From Prochlorococcus sp. AG-412-P08 (lineage in GTDB: Bacteria > Cyanobacteriota > Cyanobacteriia > PCC-6307 > Cyanobiaceae): DNA of 64,000 nt. The stretch covers positions 68,226-132,225 of the forward strand of contig QCLI01000002.1 in the NCBI GenBank assembly GCA_003214695.1, read 5' to 3'. The notes beneath the pieces are model-generated. The model was not told the origin of the DNA. It was given only the letters and a program-made list of their open reading frames with translations, and made no database searches. A program made the position numbers and the translations under genes. Below are positions 44,531 through 54,947 of the stretch, piece after piece. Position 1 is the first letter of the stretch. The number at the start of each line of letters is the position of its first letter.

Positions 44531-46687
44531 ATGTTTTTATGGAATTTTTATAGTCGTCGTAAGGTAGCTTTTGGCGAATATGGTTTTATGCGATTTCTCC
44601 CAGGCTACATATCAGTGGCCTTTTTTCTTTTTGTACCAGTGGAAGCAAGTTTTGCTTCGAATAGGTTTGCAGGTGATTTCTCTTCTAAAAAGAAATTTGA
44701 ACTTTGTTCGTGTAGTTCAGATCAATCTTTTTTTGGAATTTACTCAAATAAGAAATACTTAGCTTTAAAAGATGCTCATGAGTCAGCGTCATCACTCAAT
44801 CCAACTGACGAGATTTATCAAACATCTCAGGACCTTGAAAAGTCTCCTTTTGTTGAATTGGAAATTAGCTCTGATAGTCAGTCCTGGGAAAATGAAAATC
44901 TATTTGTTGCTGAGGGTAATGCAAAGGTAGTTCTTCATGGAGGAAGTCTGAAGGCCGATAGAATTGAAATTGATAAATTAAAAAATATTCTCTTTGCTTC
45001 AGGAAATGTTTACTTCCATAAAGGAAAAACATTAATTTCTGCTAGTTCTTTTGAATATAATCTTGCAGACAAGAAAGGAAAACTTGAGAATATTTATGGA
45101 GTAATTGATATAAGGTTGATTGCAAAGGATTTAAACTTAAGAGAAATTATTAATATTAATAATTCTTACTCTGTTGATGATGTTAAAGGTTCACTTAGGG
45201 ATGTCAAATTTATAGATGGATTTATCTTTCAAGGAGGATTTGATCAAAATATGGAGATGATCACTCATGGAAAAAAAGAAAAAAATTATATAAACAAATG
45301 GCGCATAAAGTCATCTGAGATTTTTATTACAGATGATAGCTTGATGGCAAATAAAGCTAGCTTTACTAATGATCCTTTTAATCCTGCACAAATACGAATT
45401 GAATCACATCAGGTAGAAATTAGACTACATGAAGCAGAATTAGAAAATGGAATTATTTTTGCAAAAAAAAGTCGTTTAATTTTTGAAGATAAACTCAATC
45501 TACCTATTGGGAATAGGAAAATTCGATTAGATGGAAAATGGAAAGCAAGAAAATGGACTTTTGGAATTGATGGTAGTGATAAAGATGGTGTTTTTATAGG
45601 TAGACAATTGCAACCAATTCGATTAAATGATAATTATGTCTTATCTCTACAACCTCAGTATTTAATTCAACGATCAATACAAGGTAAGACATCATCTTAC
45701 CCTCAAGATGGATATTCAGTAAATAGTCAGAAAGTATCAACTCCTACTCAAGTTGAGGACTTGTTTGGATTAGATATAGAACTGCAGGGCAAATTATTTA
45801 ATTTTGATGGGATTATTTCTGGAGACATTAGTACTTTCAATAGTAAGCATTTTTCCAATGGATCGAGGTTCTCTGCTGAGATTACAAGGAAATTGAATAT
45901 TAATAAATTAAAGGACATAGACCTAAGTCTATTTGGCTTATATAGAGATGAAGTTTTGAATGGATCAATAGGAAGTGCTGATATTTATACTGGATATGGT
46001 CTTAACCTTGTTAGAAATTCTTCTTGGGGATCTGGAAAGACTAAGTATAATGATAAAATAAGTATGGCAGTTGCAAAATATCAAGCAGAAAAATTAAAGA
46101 GTACAGAGCTTATAGCATTATGGAGATCTAGCTTAACGTATGACTTAGATGTTAAATACCCTTTAAAGCAGTTTACCAAAAATGATACATTCGAGTACAA
46201 GGAGTCACCTTATTCACCTAAATCAATAGATCCTGGTCTTTATTTGAACAGTATTTTCAAAGCATCTAATTTACTTTATGAGAGTAATAGCTCTCAGTCT
46301 TTCTTTACCTTTGGATTAGGACCTGAAGTTACCTTTGGAAACTTACAAAGAAATTACCTTGATTATACAAGACTCTCGATTATTCCTTCCTATACTTTCA
46401 AATCTGGCGAGAGTCCATTTACATTTGATAATGAAAATGATTTAGTAAAGTTAGAAATAGATTTGACACAACAGCTAGTAGGACCAATATTGGCAAGAAG
46501 TGTTCAAGAGTTTAATATTGATACAAGCTCTGAAAATTATGGTAAGTCTGTTACTTCAAAATTATCTATAATGTGGCAAAGAAGAGCTTATGAATTTGGC
46601 CTTTTTTATGATTTTAAGAATGAGTCTGGCGGATTAAGTTTCCGTTTGAATGGTTTTAATTATAAAGGTAGGCCTGATTCATTTTGA
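44531..46687 (+). CDS. OstA/LptD-like outer-membrane LPS-assembly protein (DUF3769-type)
   Basis: The 718-aa open frame may really start at ATG 44588, where MRFLPGYISVAFFLFVPVEA makes a normal signal peptide. The first third of the mature protein has an OstA/LptA-like beta domain: FVAEGNAKVVLHGGSLKADR, then LFASGNVYFHKGKTLISASS. The rest is rich in alternating polar/aromatic strands ending in RLNGFNYKGRPDSF, with a near-terminal phenylalanine consistent with an outer-membrane barrel. It is the probable LPS transport (LptD) equivalent of cyanobacteria. It follows psbI after 62 bases. Confidence 0.82.
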   Translation: MFLWNFYSRRKVAFGEYGFMRFLPGYISVAFFLFVPVEASFASNRFAGDFSSKKKFELCSCSSDQSFFGIYSNKKYLALKDAHESASSLNPTDEIYQTSQDLEKSPFVELEISSDSQSWENENLFVAEGNAKVVLHGGSLKADRIEIDKLKNILFASGNVYFHKGKTLISASSFEYNLADKKGKLENIYGVIDIRLIAKDLNLREIININNSYSVDDVKGSLRDVKFIDGFIFQGGFDQNMEMITHGKKEKNYINKWRIKSSEIFITDDSLMANKASFTNDPFNPAQIRIESHQVEIRLHEAELENGIIFAKKSRLIFEDKLNLPIGNRKIRLDGKWKARKWTFGIDGSDKDGVFIGRQLQPIRLNDNYVLSLQPQYLIQRSIQGKTSSYPQDGYSVNSQKVSTPTQVEDLFGLDIELQGKLFNFDGIISGDISTFNSKHFSNGSRFSAEITRKLNINKLKDIDLSLFGLYRDEVLNGSIGSADIYTGYGLNLVRNSSWGSGKTKYNDKISMAVAKYQAEKLKSTELIALWRSSLTYDLDVKYPLKQFTKNDTFEYKESPYSPKSIDPGLYLNSIFKASNLLYESNSSQSFFTFGLGPEVTFGNLQRNYLDYTRLSIIPSYTFKSGESPFTFDNENDLVKLEIDLTQQLVGPILARSVQEFNIDTSSENYGKSVTSKLSIMWQRRAYEFGLFYDFKNESGGLSFRLNGFNYKGRPDSF

Positions 46688-46742
46688 GTAAAATAAATTT
46701 ACTTGGGTATTATTAATTTCTTATCTACTCTTTTCTCATTTC

Positions 46743-47369
46743 CTAATATAGAGGGTTGAATTGATTTATATAAGGGAGACTATTTTTGGTAAGCTTGATT
46801 TTATCTTTTTCTTTAAGAAGAGTTCTTGTGGCATCCCATTTACCAGATAAGAGCATTTCTTTCATTCCTAATTCGATTTTCAGAAGCCATGACTGTTTTA
46901 CATTAGAAATCCTTTGAGAATTAATATCTAAATTGAATAGGAGGTCAGGATTAGACTCAATTTCTTTAGTTAATGAATCAATAAAGGATTCAGCAATGAT
47001 TGCACATGGTATACCAATAGATAAGCAATTCCCATAGAATATTTCAGCAAAACTTTGACCAATAATTGCTCTTATCCCCCATCTCATAAGTGCTTGAGGT
47101 GCGTGCTCTCTACTTGATCCACATCCGAAGTTTTTATTAACTATAAGAATAGAACTATTTTGATTTTGGACTTGATCAAAAGGATGTAATCCTTGTTTTT
47201 CTAAACGATCATCTGCAAATACGCTTTCACCAAGGGCGTCAAAACTTATGCATTTAAGAAAACGTGCAGGGATAATGCGATCGGTGTCAATATCGTTTCC
47301 CTTTAAGTAAATACATTTTCCTTGTACCTTTTGAATTGGTCCTGTTGGGAATAGGGGTGTTTGGTTCAT
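46743..47369 (-). CDS. leuD: 3-isopropylmalate dehydratase small subunit
   Basis: This 208-aa swivelling-domain subunit pairs with LeuC to isomerise 2- to 3-isopropylmalate in leucine synthesis. Motifs: YLKGNDIDTDRIIPARFLK (residues about 22-40), the FGCGSSREHAPQAL loop (about 81-94), and IIGQSFAEIFYGNCLSIGIP. It is 25 bases downstream of leuC on the same strand, forming leuCD at the end of the glyA-cinA-leuC-leuD run. Confidence 0.96.
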   Translation of the reverse strand: MNQTPLFPTGPIQKVQGKCIYLKGNDIDTDRIIPARFLKCISFDALGESVFADDRLEKQGLHPFDQVQNQNSSILIVNKNFGCGSSREHAPQALMRWGIRAIIGQSFAEIFYGNCLSIGIPCAIIAESFIDSLTKEIESNPDLLFNLDINSQRISNVKQSWLLKIELGMKEMLLSGKWDATRTLLKEKDKIKLTKNSLPYINQFNPLY

Positions 47370-47394
47370 TAAATCTATTGTTTGTTAGGGGCTT

Positions 47395-48801
47395 TCAATT
47401 AAGAAATTTTCTTACATCTACTACACATCCTGTAATTGCTGCTGCAGCGACCATTGCGGGACTCATTAATAAGGTTCTTCCTTTTGAGGAACCTTGTCTC
47501 CCTTTAAAGTTTCTATTGCTTGAACTTGCACTAATTTGATCACTTTCGAGTTTATCTGGGTTCATTGCCAGACACATTGAACAACCAGGCTTCCTCCATT
47601 CAAAACCAGCATCTTTGAAAATCTTATCTAACCCTTGTGATTCAGCTTCTTGAGCAACTTTTTCTGAGCCTGGGACCACAAATGCTTTAACTCCTTTTGC
47701 TACATGATTGTTTTTGGCTATTTCAGCCGCTATTTGAAGATCACTTAAGCGCCCATTTGTACAACTGCCGATAAAACAGACGTCTATTTTTAGTCCTTCT
47801 ATAGAGCTCCCAGGCTGTAATCTCATATATTGATAAGCCTCTAAAGCCAGTTGATGATCACTTGGATCTATCGATTCGAGACTTGGAATAAACGAATTTA
47901 TTGCGATTGCTTGTCCAGGAGTAATACCCCACGTAACAGTGGGGGCAATTGTAGAAGCATTGAACCTTGCTTCATCATCATAAATTGCATTCTCATTGCT
48001 GGAGAGTGACTCCCACCATTTAATTGCTAAGTCCCACTTAGCACCGTTTGGCGAATATTTTCTTCCTTTCAGATAGTCAAATGTCACTTGATCTGGATTT
48101 ACGTAGCCACACCTTGCTCCACCTTCTATTGCCATATTGCATATAGTCATCCTTTCTTCCATTGAGAGACTTTGTATTGCCGGCCCTGCAAATTCATAGG
48201 CATAGCCAACTCCATCTTTAACCCCAAGTTTTTGAATTACATGGAGTATTAGATCTTTAGCAAAAACACCTTTCTGTAGTTCTCCGTCAAACCAGATGCG
48301 TCGAACCTTTAGTTTCTTCATGGTTAAGGTTTGACTTGCAAGGACATCTCGAACTTGGCTTGTTCCAATCCCAAATGCAATGGCTCCAAAAGCACCATGA
48401 GTAGATGTATGGGAGTCGCCACACGCAACGGTCATGCCAGGTTGAGTTAACCCTGCTTCTGGAGCAATGACATGAACAATGCCTTGATTACCAGAACCTA
48501 ATTGGAAAAATTTGATGCCATGTTGTTTGCAATTTGACTCAAGTGTTTTGAGCATCTCTTCAGCCAATGGATCAGCAAATGGTCTTATTTGATTGGTAGT
48601 AGGGACAATATGATCAACTGTGGCAATAGTTCTGTCTGGAGAATGTACTGTTAGACCCTTCTCTTCAAGCGCAGCAAATGCCTGAGGGCTAGTAACCTCA
48701 TGAATTAAATGTAAGCCTACAAAAAGCTGTGTTGACCCTCCAGTAAGTTCCCTTACTCGGTGAAGATCCCAAATCTTGTCATAGAGCGTTTCTGAGCTCA
48801 C
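47395..48801 (-). CDS. leuC: 3-isopropylmalate dehydratase large subunit
   Basis: This 468-aa [4Fe-4S] subunit of the aconitase family has [14 protein letters not shown], the substrate region [20 protein letters not shown], and the cluster cysteines in [15 protein letters not shown] and [15 protein letters not shown]. Length is normal. Its stop is 25 bases before leuD, and its start 26 bases after cinA's stop, so the run is likely one transcript. Confidence 0.97.
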   Translation of the reverse strand: MSSETLYDKIWDLHRVRELTGGSTQLFVGLHLIHEVTSPQAFAALEEKGLTVHSPDRTIATVDHIVPTTNQIRPFADPLAEEMLKTLESNCKQHGIKFFQLGSGNQGIVHVIAPEAGLTQPGMTVACGDSHTSTHGAFGAIAFGIGTSQVRDVLASQTLTMKKLKVRRIWFDGELQKGVFAKDLILHVIQKLGVKDGVGYAYEFAGPAIQSLSMEERMTICNMAIEGGARCGYVNPDQVTFDYLKGRKYSPNGAKWDLAIKWWESLSSNENAIYDDEARFNASTIAPTVTWGITPGQAIAINSFIPSLESIDPSDHQLALEAYQYMRLQPGSSIEGLKIDVCFIGSCTNGRLSDLQIAAEIAKNNHVAKGVKAFVVPGSEKVAQEAESQGLDKIFKDAGFEWRKPGCSMCLAMNPDKLESDQISASSSNRNFKGRQGSSKGRTLLMSPAMVAAAAITGCVVDVRKFLN

Positions 48802-48827
48802 AGATTAATTCCAATAATTAATAGACA

Positions 48828-50096
48828 TTAGCTTTGCATGAGCAGAAATAAGCGAAGTCTGTCTAGGGCTCTTACAACACTCAATTTTTGTATATAATCC
48901 CTTCCTCTATGAGGCCCGAAATTTTCTTGGATAGATTCTTGTGCAGTGTTTCCTGATATAAATATTTCTACTAGTCCGACCGGTTTACCTTGGCTTCCTC
49001 CACTTGGTCCTGCAATTCCACTTACTGCAATAGACCAATCGCTATTAAATAATTGACGTGTTTTATTGGCCATAGATTTTGCGACGGCTGAGGAAACAGC
49101 ACCATGCTCTTCTAAAAGATTAAGAGGTACCTTTAAGATGTTTTGTTTGATGGAATTGCTATATGCGACTACTCCACCAAGAAAGACATCTGAAGATCCT
49201 GGAATGGAAGTAAGGGAAGATGCAATTTGACCACCTGTACAAGATTCGGCAAGTGCGATTGTCTCTCTCCTTTTTCTTAATAAGTCGATCACAATTGAAG
49301 CTAAGCTTTCTTCATCTCTTCCAAAAATACTGAGCCCAATCCTTTTTTCTAGTTCAGATTCAATAGGCTGAATCAATTTATTTGCTTCTTGAGCAGTTTT
49401 AGCTTGGGCAGTTATTCGTAGTTTGACCTCACCTAAAGATGCGTAAGGCGCAATGGTTGGATTTGTTTTCGTAATTAAATCGGAAATTCTTTCAGTTAGT
49501 GCAGATTCTGGTATGCCTGCGATTTTAATGGTTTTACTTTTAATTATTTTCCCAGAGGCATGATTTTCAAGAATCCAAGGTTTTGCAGTTTTTTTCCACA
49601 TTATTTTCATTTCTGAGGGAACGCCAGGGAAAGTAATTATTGTGAAGTTATCTTCAGGAGACCATATCATTCCTGGTGCAGTCCCTAACGGGTTGGGCAG
49701 AATAGTTGCTCCTTCTGGTAAAAGAGATTGTTTTAAATTACTTTCAGGGAAAATATCCAAATTATTTAATTTATTTTTAATATCCTGTAAAATAGCTTTA
49801 TGTTCGACAAGATCAGCTTTAAATGCTTGGGCAATTGTTTCTGTAGTTAAGTCATCCATTGTGGGGCCCAATCCACCTGTAGTAATTAAAATATGACTTC
49901 TTTGAGATGCTTCAAGAACAATTTCTTTTAAGCGTTCAATGTTATCTCCAACAACAGTTTGTCGATAGTGAGATAAACCAATTAAAGCAAGTTGCTCTGC
50001 AAGCCACTTAGCATTGCTGTTTAATATGTTACCTAATAATAATTCAGTTCCAATAGCAAGTATTTCAACACCTTGATTCGTTTTTTTCTTAGTCAA
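48828..50096 (-). CDS. cinA: CinA-family nicotinamide-nucleotide amidase/competence-damage protein
   Basis: This 422-aa two-domain protein has an N-terminal MoCF-like (COG1058) domain, EILAIGTELLLGNILNSNAK, ILITTGGLGPTMDDLT and FPGVPSEMK. The C-terminal PncC-type amidase domain carries IALAESCTGGQIASSLTSIP, GVVAYSNSIKQ and VSGIAGPSGG. It salvages NMN and possibly ADP-ribose. It is 5 bases downstream of glyA and shares that operon. Confidence 0.95.
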   Translation of the reverse strand: MTKKKTNQGVEILAIGTELLLGNILNSNAKWLAEQLALIGLSHYRQTVVGDNIERLKEIVLEASQRSHILITTGGLGPTMDDLTTETIAQAFKADLVEHKAILQDIKNKLNNLDIFPESNLKQSLLPEGATILPNPLGTAPGMIWSPEDNFTIITFPGVPSEMKIMWKKTAKPWILENHASGKIIKSKTIKIAGIPESALTERISDLITKTNPTIAPYASLGEVKLRITAQAKTAQEANKLIQPIESELEKRIGLSIFGRDEESLASIVIDLLRKRRETIALAESCTGGQIASSLTSIPGSSDVFLGGVVAYSNSIKQNILKVPLNLLEEHGAVSSAVAKSMANKTRQLFNSDWSIAVSGIAGPSGGSQGKPVGLVEIFISGNTAQESIQENFGPHRGRDYIQKLSVVRALDRLRLFLLMQS

Positions 50097-50101
50097 GATT
50101 A

Positions 50102-51367
50102 TTAATAGTCATTAGTTTGATTGTAAAGAGGGAATCGATTACATAACTCTAAAACTCTTTCTTTGCATTGTTTTTTCATTGAATAGTCTTCTTTGTTCAA
50201 AAGACAATCAGCTATGATGTTGGCTACTTCAAGAAAAGCCTCATCATCAAAACCTCTTGAAGTTAATGCTGCAGTTCCGAGCCTTAGACCACTAGTAACG
50301 AAAGGTGACTCAGGATCAAATGGAACAGTGTTTTTGTTAGCTGTTATATTCACCTCGCTAACTAGTGCATCTGCTTTCTTGCCTGTCATCCCAATACTTC
50401 TGAGATCAAGAAGAACAATATGATTATCTGTTCCTTTGCTTACCACAGCAATTCCTCTGCTTTTGATCTGTTTGGCTAATGTTTTGGCATTAGATACGAC
50501 TTGATTGATATATCTTTCAAAGTTTGGATTGAGAGCTTCTCCAAAGGCAACAGCTTTTGCAGCAATAATATGCTCTAAAGGACCACCTTGATTACCTGGG
50601 AAAACAGCTTTGTCAAATTGTTTCCCGAGTTCCTCGTCTCTACAGAGTATTAATCCTCCTCGAGGTCCTCTAAGAGTTTTGTGAGTAGTCGTTGTTACTA
50701 CATCGCAATAAGGAACTGGATTAGGATGAACTCCAGTTGCAACAAGACCTGCTATATGGGCCATATCAGCTAATAAATAAGCTCCTACTTCGTCGGCTAT
50801 AGCTCTGAATGATTGAAAATCTATAGTTCTAGGATATGCAGAATACCCGCAAATAATTAATTTTGGTCGATGTTGAAGAGCAATTTCCCTTACTTGCTCC
50901 ATATTGAGGATTTCTGTATTGGCATCTACTCCATAATGAACTGCTTTGAACCATTTCCCACTTACATTTACAGGTGATCCGTGGGTTAAATGACCTCCAT
51001 GTGCGAGGTCCATTCCCATGATTGTGTCGCCTGGTTTAAGCAGTGCAAGAAATACAGCGAAATTGGCTTGAGCGCCACTATGAGGCTGTACATTTGCCCA
51101 AGCTGACTTGAATAGTGATTTTGCTCTAGATATAGCTAATTTCTCAATTTCATCAATATGTTCACAACCCCCGTAGTAGCGTTTTCCAGGAAGCCCTTCA
51201 GCATATTTATTTGTTAATACGGTTCCTTGTGCTTGCATGACTGCTTTGGATGCAAAGTTCTCACTAGCGATCAACTCCAAATGAGTTTGTTGCCTTAAGA
51301 ACTCCTTGTTAATTAGAAGGGATATGTCTGGGTCGGTATTTTCTAGATTTGAACTAATCGAAATCAA
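50102..51367 (-). CDS. glyA: serine hydroxymethyltransferase
   Basis: This 421-aa PLP enzyme interconverts serine and glycine while charging tetrahydrofolate with one-carbon units, and it feeds methylene-THF to ThyX and purine synthesis. Motifs: [40 protein letters not shown], and the PLP-lysine loop [20 protein letters not shown]. It heads the glyA-cinA-leuC-leuD run. Its start ATG at 51367 follows a 107-base spacer shared with tRNA-Arg. Confidence 0.98.
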   Translation of the reverse strand: MISISSNLENTDPDISLLINKEFLRQQTHLELIASENFASKAVMQAQGTVLTNKYAEGLPGKRYYGGCEHIDEIEKLAISRAKSLFKSAWANVQPHSGAQANFAVFLALLKPGDTIMGMDLAHGGHLTHGSPVNVSGKWFKAVHYGVDANTEILNMEQVREIALQHRPKLIICGYSAYPRTIDFQSFRAIADEVGAYLLADMAHIAGLVATGVHPNPVPYCDVVTTTTHKTLRGPRGGLILCRDEELGKQFDKAVFPGNQGGPLEHIIAAKAVAFGEALNPNFERYINQVVSNAKTLAKQIKSRGIAVVSKGTDNHIVLLDLRSIGMTGKKADALVSEVNITANKNTVPFDPESPFVTSGLRLGTAALTSRGFDDEAFLEVANIIADCLLNKEDYSMKKQCKERVLELCNRFPLYNQTNDY

Positions 51368-51474
51368 GGGAATAGTCTCCTTTTGGAGTTACTGATGGGA
51401 TAGTAAACAAAGCTTGGCAATCATCAAGAAAAATCCTTCTTATTTTTGCTTTTATGTGTTGATCACGTTAAAAA

Positions 51475-51548
51475 CGCGCCTGGAGAGATTCGAACTCCCG
51501 ACCCTCTGATCCGTAGTCAGATGCTCTAATCCGCTGAGCTACAGGCGC
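51475..51548 (-). tRNA. tRNA-Arg (anticodon ACG)
   Basis: On the minus strand the acceptor GCGCCTG pairs with CAGGCGC with discriminator G. The D-arm TAGCTCAGCGGATTAGAGCA is standard. The anticodon arm TCTGA-CTACGGA-TCAGA reads ACG (inosine-34), decoding CGN. The T-arm is TCGGGAGTTCGAATCTC. CCA is not encoded. Confidence 0.97.
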
Positions 51549-51627
51549 ATATGATTTAGTTAAGAGTTTTGAGATCCTCTTCGTCAACTATAAGATGGCG
51601 TAAAGACCACATTCATACAAAAATCCA

Positions 51628-51885
51628 ATGCCTCTTAGGTGGTATGGCAATGGGGATCCAAATGATCCTCTTTACTTACATTTTTCACGAATAGTTAATT
51701 TTACTATTCATGCTATGGCTTTTGCAGCTTTAAATAGTGGGCTTTGGCTAGCTCAAGAGATTCGTCATAGTTGGACACATTTGGAATGGTTTACAGGAAT
51801 CTGGTTGTTCTTGCTGATTTTTCACCTTGCTTTCGTCATCATTAGAAAACCGGCTCCACTTGAAGACTCTTTCAAAGAGGAATGA
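51628..51885 (+). CDS. small two-helix membrane protein, cyanobacterial
   Basis: This 85-aa protein has a soluble N-terminus (MPLRWYGNGDPNDPLYLHFS) and two hydrophobic helices (about residues 21-45 and 53-72; VNFTIHAMAFAALNSGLWLA and WFTGIWLFLLIFHLAFVII) joined by QEIRHSWTHLEW. This is the pattern of small 2TM proteins. No specific family or function can be stated. It is the first of three short plus-strand genes (51628, 51910, 52225) with 18-24-base gaps, probably one transcript. Confidence 0.75.
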   Translation: MPLRWYGNGDPNDPLYLHFSRIVNFTIHAMAFAALNSGLWLAQEIRHSWTHLEWFTGIWLFLLIFHLAFVIIRKPAPLEDSFKEE

Positions 51886-51909
51886 AAAGGGTGCTTTTCC
51901 TTAATTTTT

Positions 51910-52200
51910 ATGAATCCCGAACTAGAACAATTGCGTGAGTTAGAGTCCTTAATTGCTGATCGATTGTATATACAAATTGAGAAGTGGAATCTTTCCTTGG
52001 GTAATGCTGGCCTAGCTGAGGCGCTTGCGATTGAATGCCAAGTTAATCTTAAAGATGGCCCAACTCTCGCGGCTAAAAAGGCCTTGGAAGCAGTTCAAGT
52101 TGAATTTGGTAGTGGGAAGAGCAAGCTGTCATTGTCTAGATTGATTTCTTCTGCTCAGATTTTTGACTTAGAAGAGATTTTGGCCCCCTATTGCAGATAA
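51910..52200 (+). CDS. DUF3181-like small protein
   Basis: This 96-aa soluble, helical protein contains ELESLIADRLYIQIEKWNLS and LGNAGLAEALAIECQVNLKD. It matches the cyanobacterial DUF3181 family from memory. Function is unknown. It sits between two other small genes on the same strand, 24 bases after the 2TM gene and 24 bases before the next ATG. Confidence 0.78.
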   Translation: MNPELEQLRELESLIADRLYIQIEKWNLSLGNAGLAEALAIECQVNLKDGPTLAAKKALEAVQVEFGSGKSKLSLSRLISSAQIFDLEEILAPYCR

Positions 52201-52224
52201 GGTTAATTGAGTTGGATTGTTCAT

Positions 52225-52491
52225 ATGTTGATTATCGAAGTTACTAATGCAAGAGATGTGGTTCGACAGCAAATTGGGCGACTGGGGGAAAGACTTATTG
52301 GGAAAGTGGCTGATGCAGAGTCTCAAGTTGAGAAAGCATTGATTCAGGAAATGGAAAATGCATTTCAGGAATTTGGTATTGAGGCAAGAATAATTTCAGT
52401 TAAGGGACCTAAGCTAGATGAAGGTGACTCCCTACAGATACCCCTTCAAGTTAGAGAAGCGCGTGATATCACCTTAAAAAGTAAGGAGTAA
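52225..52491 (+). CDS. small conserved-type cyanobacterial protein (88 aa)
   Basis: I choose ATG 52225 (MLIIEVTNARDVVRQQIGRL) over the TTG at 52207, because the latter adds only SWIVH-type residues not typical of a start. The protein is a helical N-terminal half (VADAESQVEKALIQEMENAF) plus a small beta region (FGIEARIISVKGPKL). No membrane segment or named family is recognised. Its end overlaps the convergent murJ end by 23 bases. Confidence 0.72.
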   Translation: MLIIEVTNARDVVRQQIGRLGERLIGKVADAESQVEKALIQEMENAFQEFGIEARIISVKGPKLDEGDSLQIPLQVREARDITLKSKE

Positions 52492-54088
52492 TGAGTTTGC
52501 TCTTAATTATTGTTGTCATTTCATTTAATTCTTGAATTTTAAGCAAGCTAGAAAGAATAAAAAAGGAGGATAAACTTATAATTGAAGAAGATAATAATTC
52601 AATTAAGTTCCATAGAAAACTCGAATCTTGAGAAAGAAAGGAATTTGCCTTCCAGGCAATTAATCCTGAAATTGATCCACAAAATAAGAGTTTAAGGAAA
52701 TCAATAAACCATGCATATAAGTTTATTAGTTTTACTTTAGATTTTAATTTTACTAGAAGCACTAGACATGTAAATAAGTTTACACCAACTGTTGCTAGGA
52801 CAAGTCCACTAGCACCTAAATTAATTGGGATTTTGTACCCCCATGGTAAATTACTTCCAACAAAAAACCAGTCCAAAATAAGGTTAAGAACGATACCTAT
52901 AGCAGAAATTTTGAATGGAGTATTGCCATCTCCAAGTGAATAAAATACACGTACTAATAGATCTCTTATAAGGTATACTGGCATTCCAATGCCATAGAAA
53001 ATAAGTAGTGTTTTGACAATGTTTATTGCGTTGTAATCAAATACACCTCTGCCAAAAACAATTTTAGTAATTGGTTCGCTTAGTGTGATGAAGATTGCCC
53101 CTAAGTAGATCATACTTGCAGAAGAGAAAATAAAACCTTGCCTAATTCTTTTTACTAGATCTTTGCTGTCTTTTCTTTCTCCAAGTTTTGCTAATAATGG
53201 TAATAGAGGTAATAGAAGAGCATTTGAAATTAGACCTAATGGAGCCTGTACTATAAAATTTGCGTAACTTAAGCCTGATGCAGCCCCAATGATATTTGAT
53301 GCAAAAAATAGGTCAGTGAAAACATTAATTTGCAACATCCCTGTTGAAAGTGTTGCTGGGATAATAATCTTCCAAATTTCTTGAACACCTGAATTACCCC
53401 AGTCAAGCACTAAATTGAATTTAAGTAAGCCTTTTTTTCTTAATAAAGGGATTTGTATTGCCCATTGCATAATTGCACCTAGAAGAGTTGCTTGGGCTAG
53501 AATTAGCCCTCCTTTTAAAGCAATACCGGCAGAAGCGATCGACTGGGTTTCATATAAACCAAAGATGCTTACACTACTAATTAAAATTAAGCTTGAAATT
53601 ATAGGTGAAATGGATGGAAGAAGAAATTCGTTCCTTGCATTTAATGATCCAAAGCTTGTGCCAATTAACCCAGATAAACAAACAATAGGAGACATTATCT
53701 GCAATTGCTCGGTTGCAATTTTATGAGTTTGAACTTCCAAGCCAGGAGCCATAAGTTGGATAATTTGATCTGCTGCAAAAAATAAAATTAAACTAATTAG
53801 TATTAGTGGCAAAAGAATGGATGTATTGATGGAATAGAGAATCTGCCCTCCTTCTTGCTTGCTCCTTCTGCTTAGAACGCTAACTATTGAGTTGTGCAAA
53901 GGTCCATTAATCCCTCCTATAAGTACTAAAAAAAATCCTGGAAGAATATATGCATAGTTATATGCGTCATAAGCAGAACCAACTCCAAAGACCGCTGCTA
54001 TTGCAATTTGCCTAATCATTCCAAAAGCTTTGCTTAGCAGTGTGCCAATGCCAATTACCGTTGAAATGCGTCTAAGTGGCCTTTTCAT
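52469..54088 (-). CDS. murJ: lipid II flippase MurJ
   Basis: This 539-aa MVF/MviN-family protein flips lipid-linked peptidoglycan precursor across the plasma membrane. Around fourteen hydrophobic helices are visible. The N-terminal signature TLLSKAFGMIRQIAIAAVFG, then GSAYDAYNYAYILPGFFLVL, is characteristic, with conserved arginine/aspartate residues, and later FASNIIGAASGLSYANFIVQ. Length is typical. The gene stands alone, converging on the 52225 gene and divergent from sfsA. Confidence 0.94.
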   Translation of the reverse strand: MKRPLRRISTVIGIGTLLSKAFGMIRQIAIAAVFGVGSAYDAYNYAYILPGFFLVLIGGINGPLHNSIVSVLSRRSKQEGGQILYSINTSILLPLILISLILFFAADQIIQLMAPGLEVQTHKIATEQLQIMSPIVCLSGLIGTSFGSLNARNEFLLPSISPIISSLILISSVSIFGLYETQSIASAGIALKGGLILAQATLLGAIMQWAIQIPLLRKKGLLKFNLVLDWGNSGVQEIWKIIIPATLSTGMLQINVFTDLFFASNIIGAASGLSYANFIVQAPLGLISNALLLPLLPLLAKLGERKDSKDLVKRIRQGFIFSSASMIYLGAIFITLSEPITKIVFGRGVFDYNAINIVKTLLIFYGIGMPVYLIRDLLVRVFYSLGDGNTPFKISAIGIVLNLILDWFFVGSNLPWGYKIPINLGASGLVLATVGVNLFTCLVLLVKLKSKVKLINLYAWFIDFLKLLFCGSISGLIAWKANSFLSQDSSFLWNLIELLSSSIISLSSFFILSSLLKIQELNEMTTIIKSKLITPYFLR

Positions 54089-54176
54089 GTTTTACTCTTA
54101 GCTATAAGAAATCCCATAAATTATTTAGAGGTTTTAAATAGATTTCTTGAATGTATTCAATAGAGGATGGATTTCC

Positions 54177-54926
54177 ATGATTGGCAAGACTATTTCAACT
54201 TTTTCTCCTCTTATTGAAGGAACCCTAAAGAAAAGATATAAACGTTTTTTAGCAGATATAGAATTAGATACAGGAGAATTGGTTACCGCCCATTGTGCAA
54301 ACACTGGACCTATGAAAGGGGTCTTGTACCCTGGAGGGCGAGTTCGGTTGAGATATTCTCCATCTCCAAAACGTAAATTGGCTTGGTCATGGGAACAAGC
54401 CCAGGTGCCTTCTTTAGAAGGCTTGATTTGGGTTGGCATCAATACTTCATTGCCTAATAAACTTGTCAGAAGGGTTATTGAAGAAGGTTTTTTAAACAAA
54501 AAATTGGGTAAAATCTTGGAAATTAAAAATGAAGTAGTTTATGGAGTAGAAAGGAAAAGTCGCATCGATTTGCTCTTAACGCCTCAGGAAGCAAATCCTG
54601 ATTCTCGGAAAATATTTATAGAAGTGAAAAATACAACTTGGGTAAAAAGCCAGAGAGCTCTTTTCCCAGATACTGTGACTACTAGAGGGCAAAAACATTT
54701 GAAGGAAATGATTGCAGAATTGCCTTCTTCTAGGGCTGTTTTGGTCCCATGTATAAGTAGGAATGATGTAGAAGTTTTCTGCCCTGGAGATTCAGCAGAT
54801 CCAGCATATGGTGATCTGTTTCGACTTGCTTTAAAAAAAGGAGTTGAGGTTATTCCTTGTTCTTTTGATTTTCATTTAGATCGGATAACTTGGGAAGGGA
54901 TTAGACCTTTTGCTGAAAGGGAATAG
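54177..54926 (+). CDS. sfsA: SfsA family DNA-binding/nuclease-fold protein
   Basis: SfsA proteins carry an OB-like N-domain and a PD-(D/E)XK-like C-domain; E. coli SfsA is linked to maltose metabolism, but the cyanobacterial role is unknown. Motifs are [39 protein letters not shown] and, in the nuclease-like part, [20 protein letters not shown] with [11 protein letters not shown] use ATG 54177 (about 249 aa), preceded by GAGG 10 bases upstream, not the TTG at 54147. Confidence 0.92.
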   Translation: MIGKTISTFSPLIEGTLKKRYKRFLADIELDTGELVTAHCANTGPMKGVLYPGGRVRLRYSPSPKRKLAWSWEQAQVPSLEGLIWVGINTSLPNKLVRRVIEEGFLNKKLGKILEIKNEVVYGVERKSRIDLLLTPQEANPDSRKIFIEVKNTTWVKSQRALFPDTVTTRGQKHLKEMIAELPSSRAVLVPCISRNDVEVFCPGDSADPAYGDLFRLALKKGVEVIPCSFDFHLDRITWEGIRPFAERE

Positions 54927-54947
54927 TGCAGTTAATTCTTTAGTTGA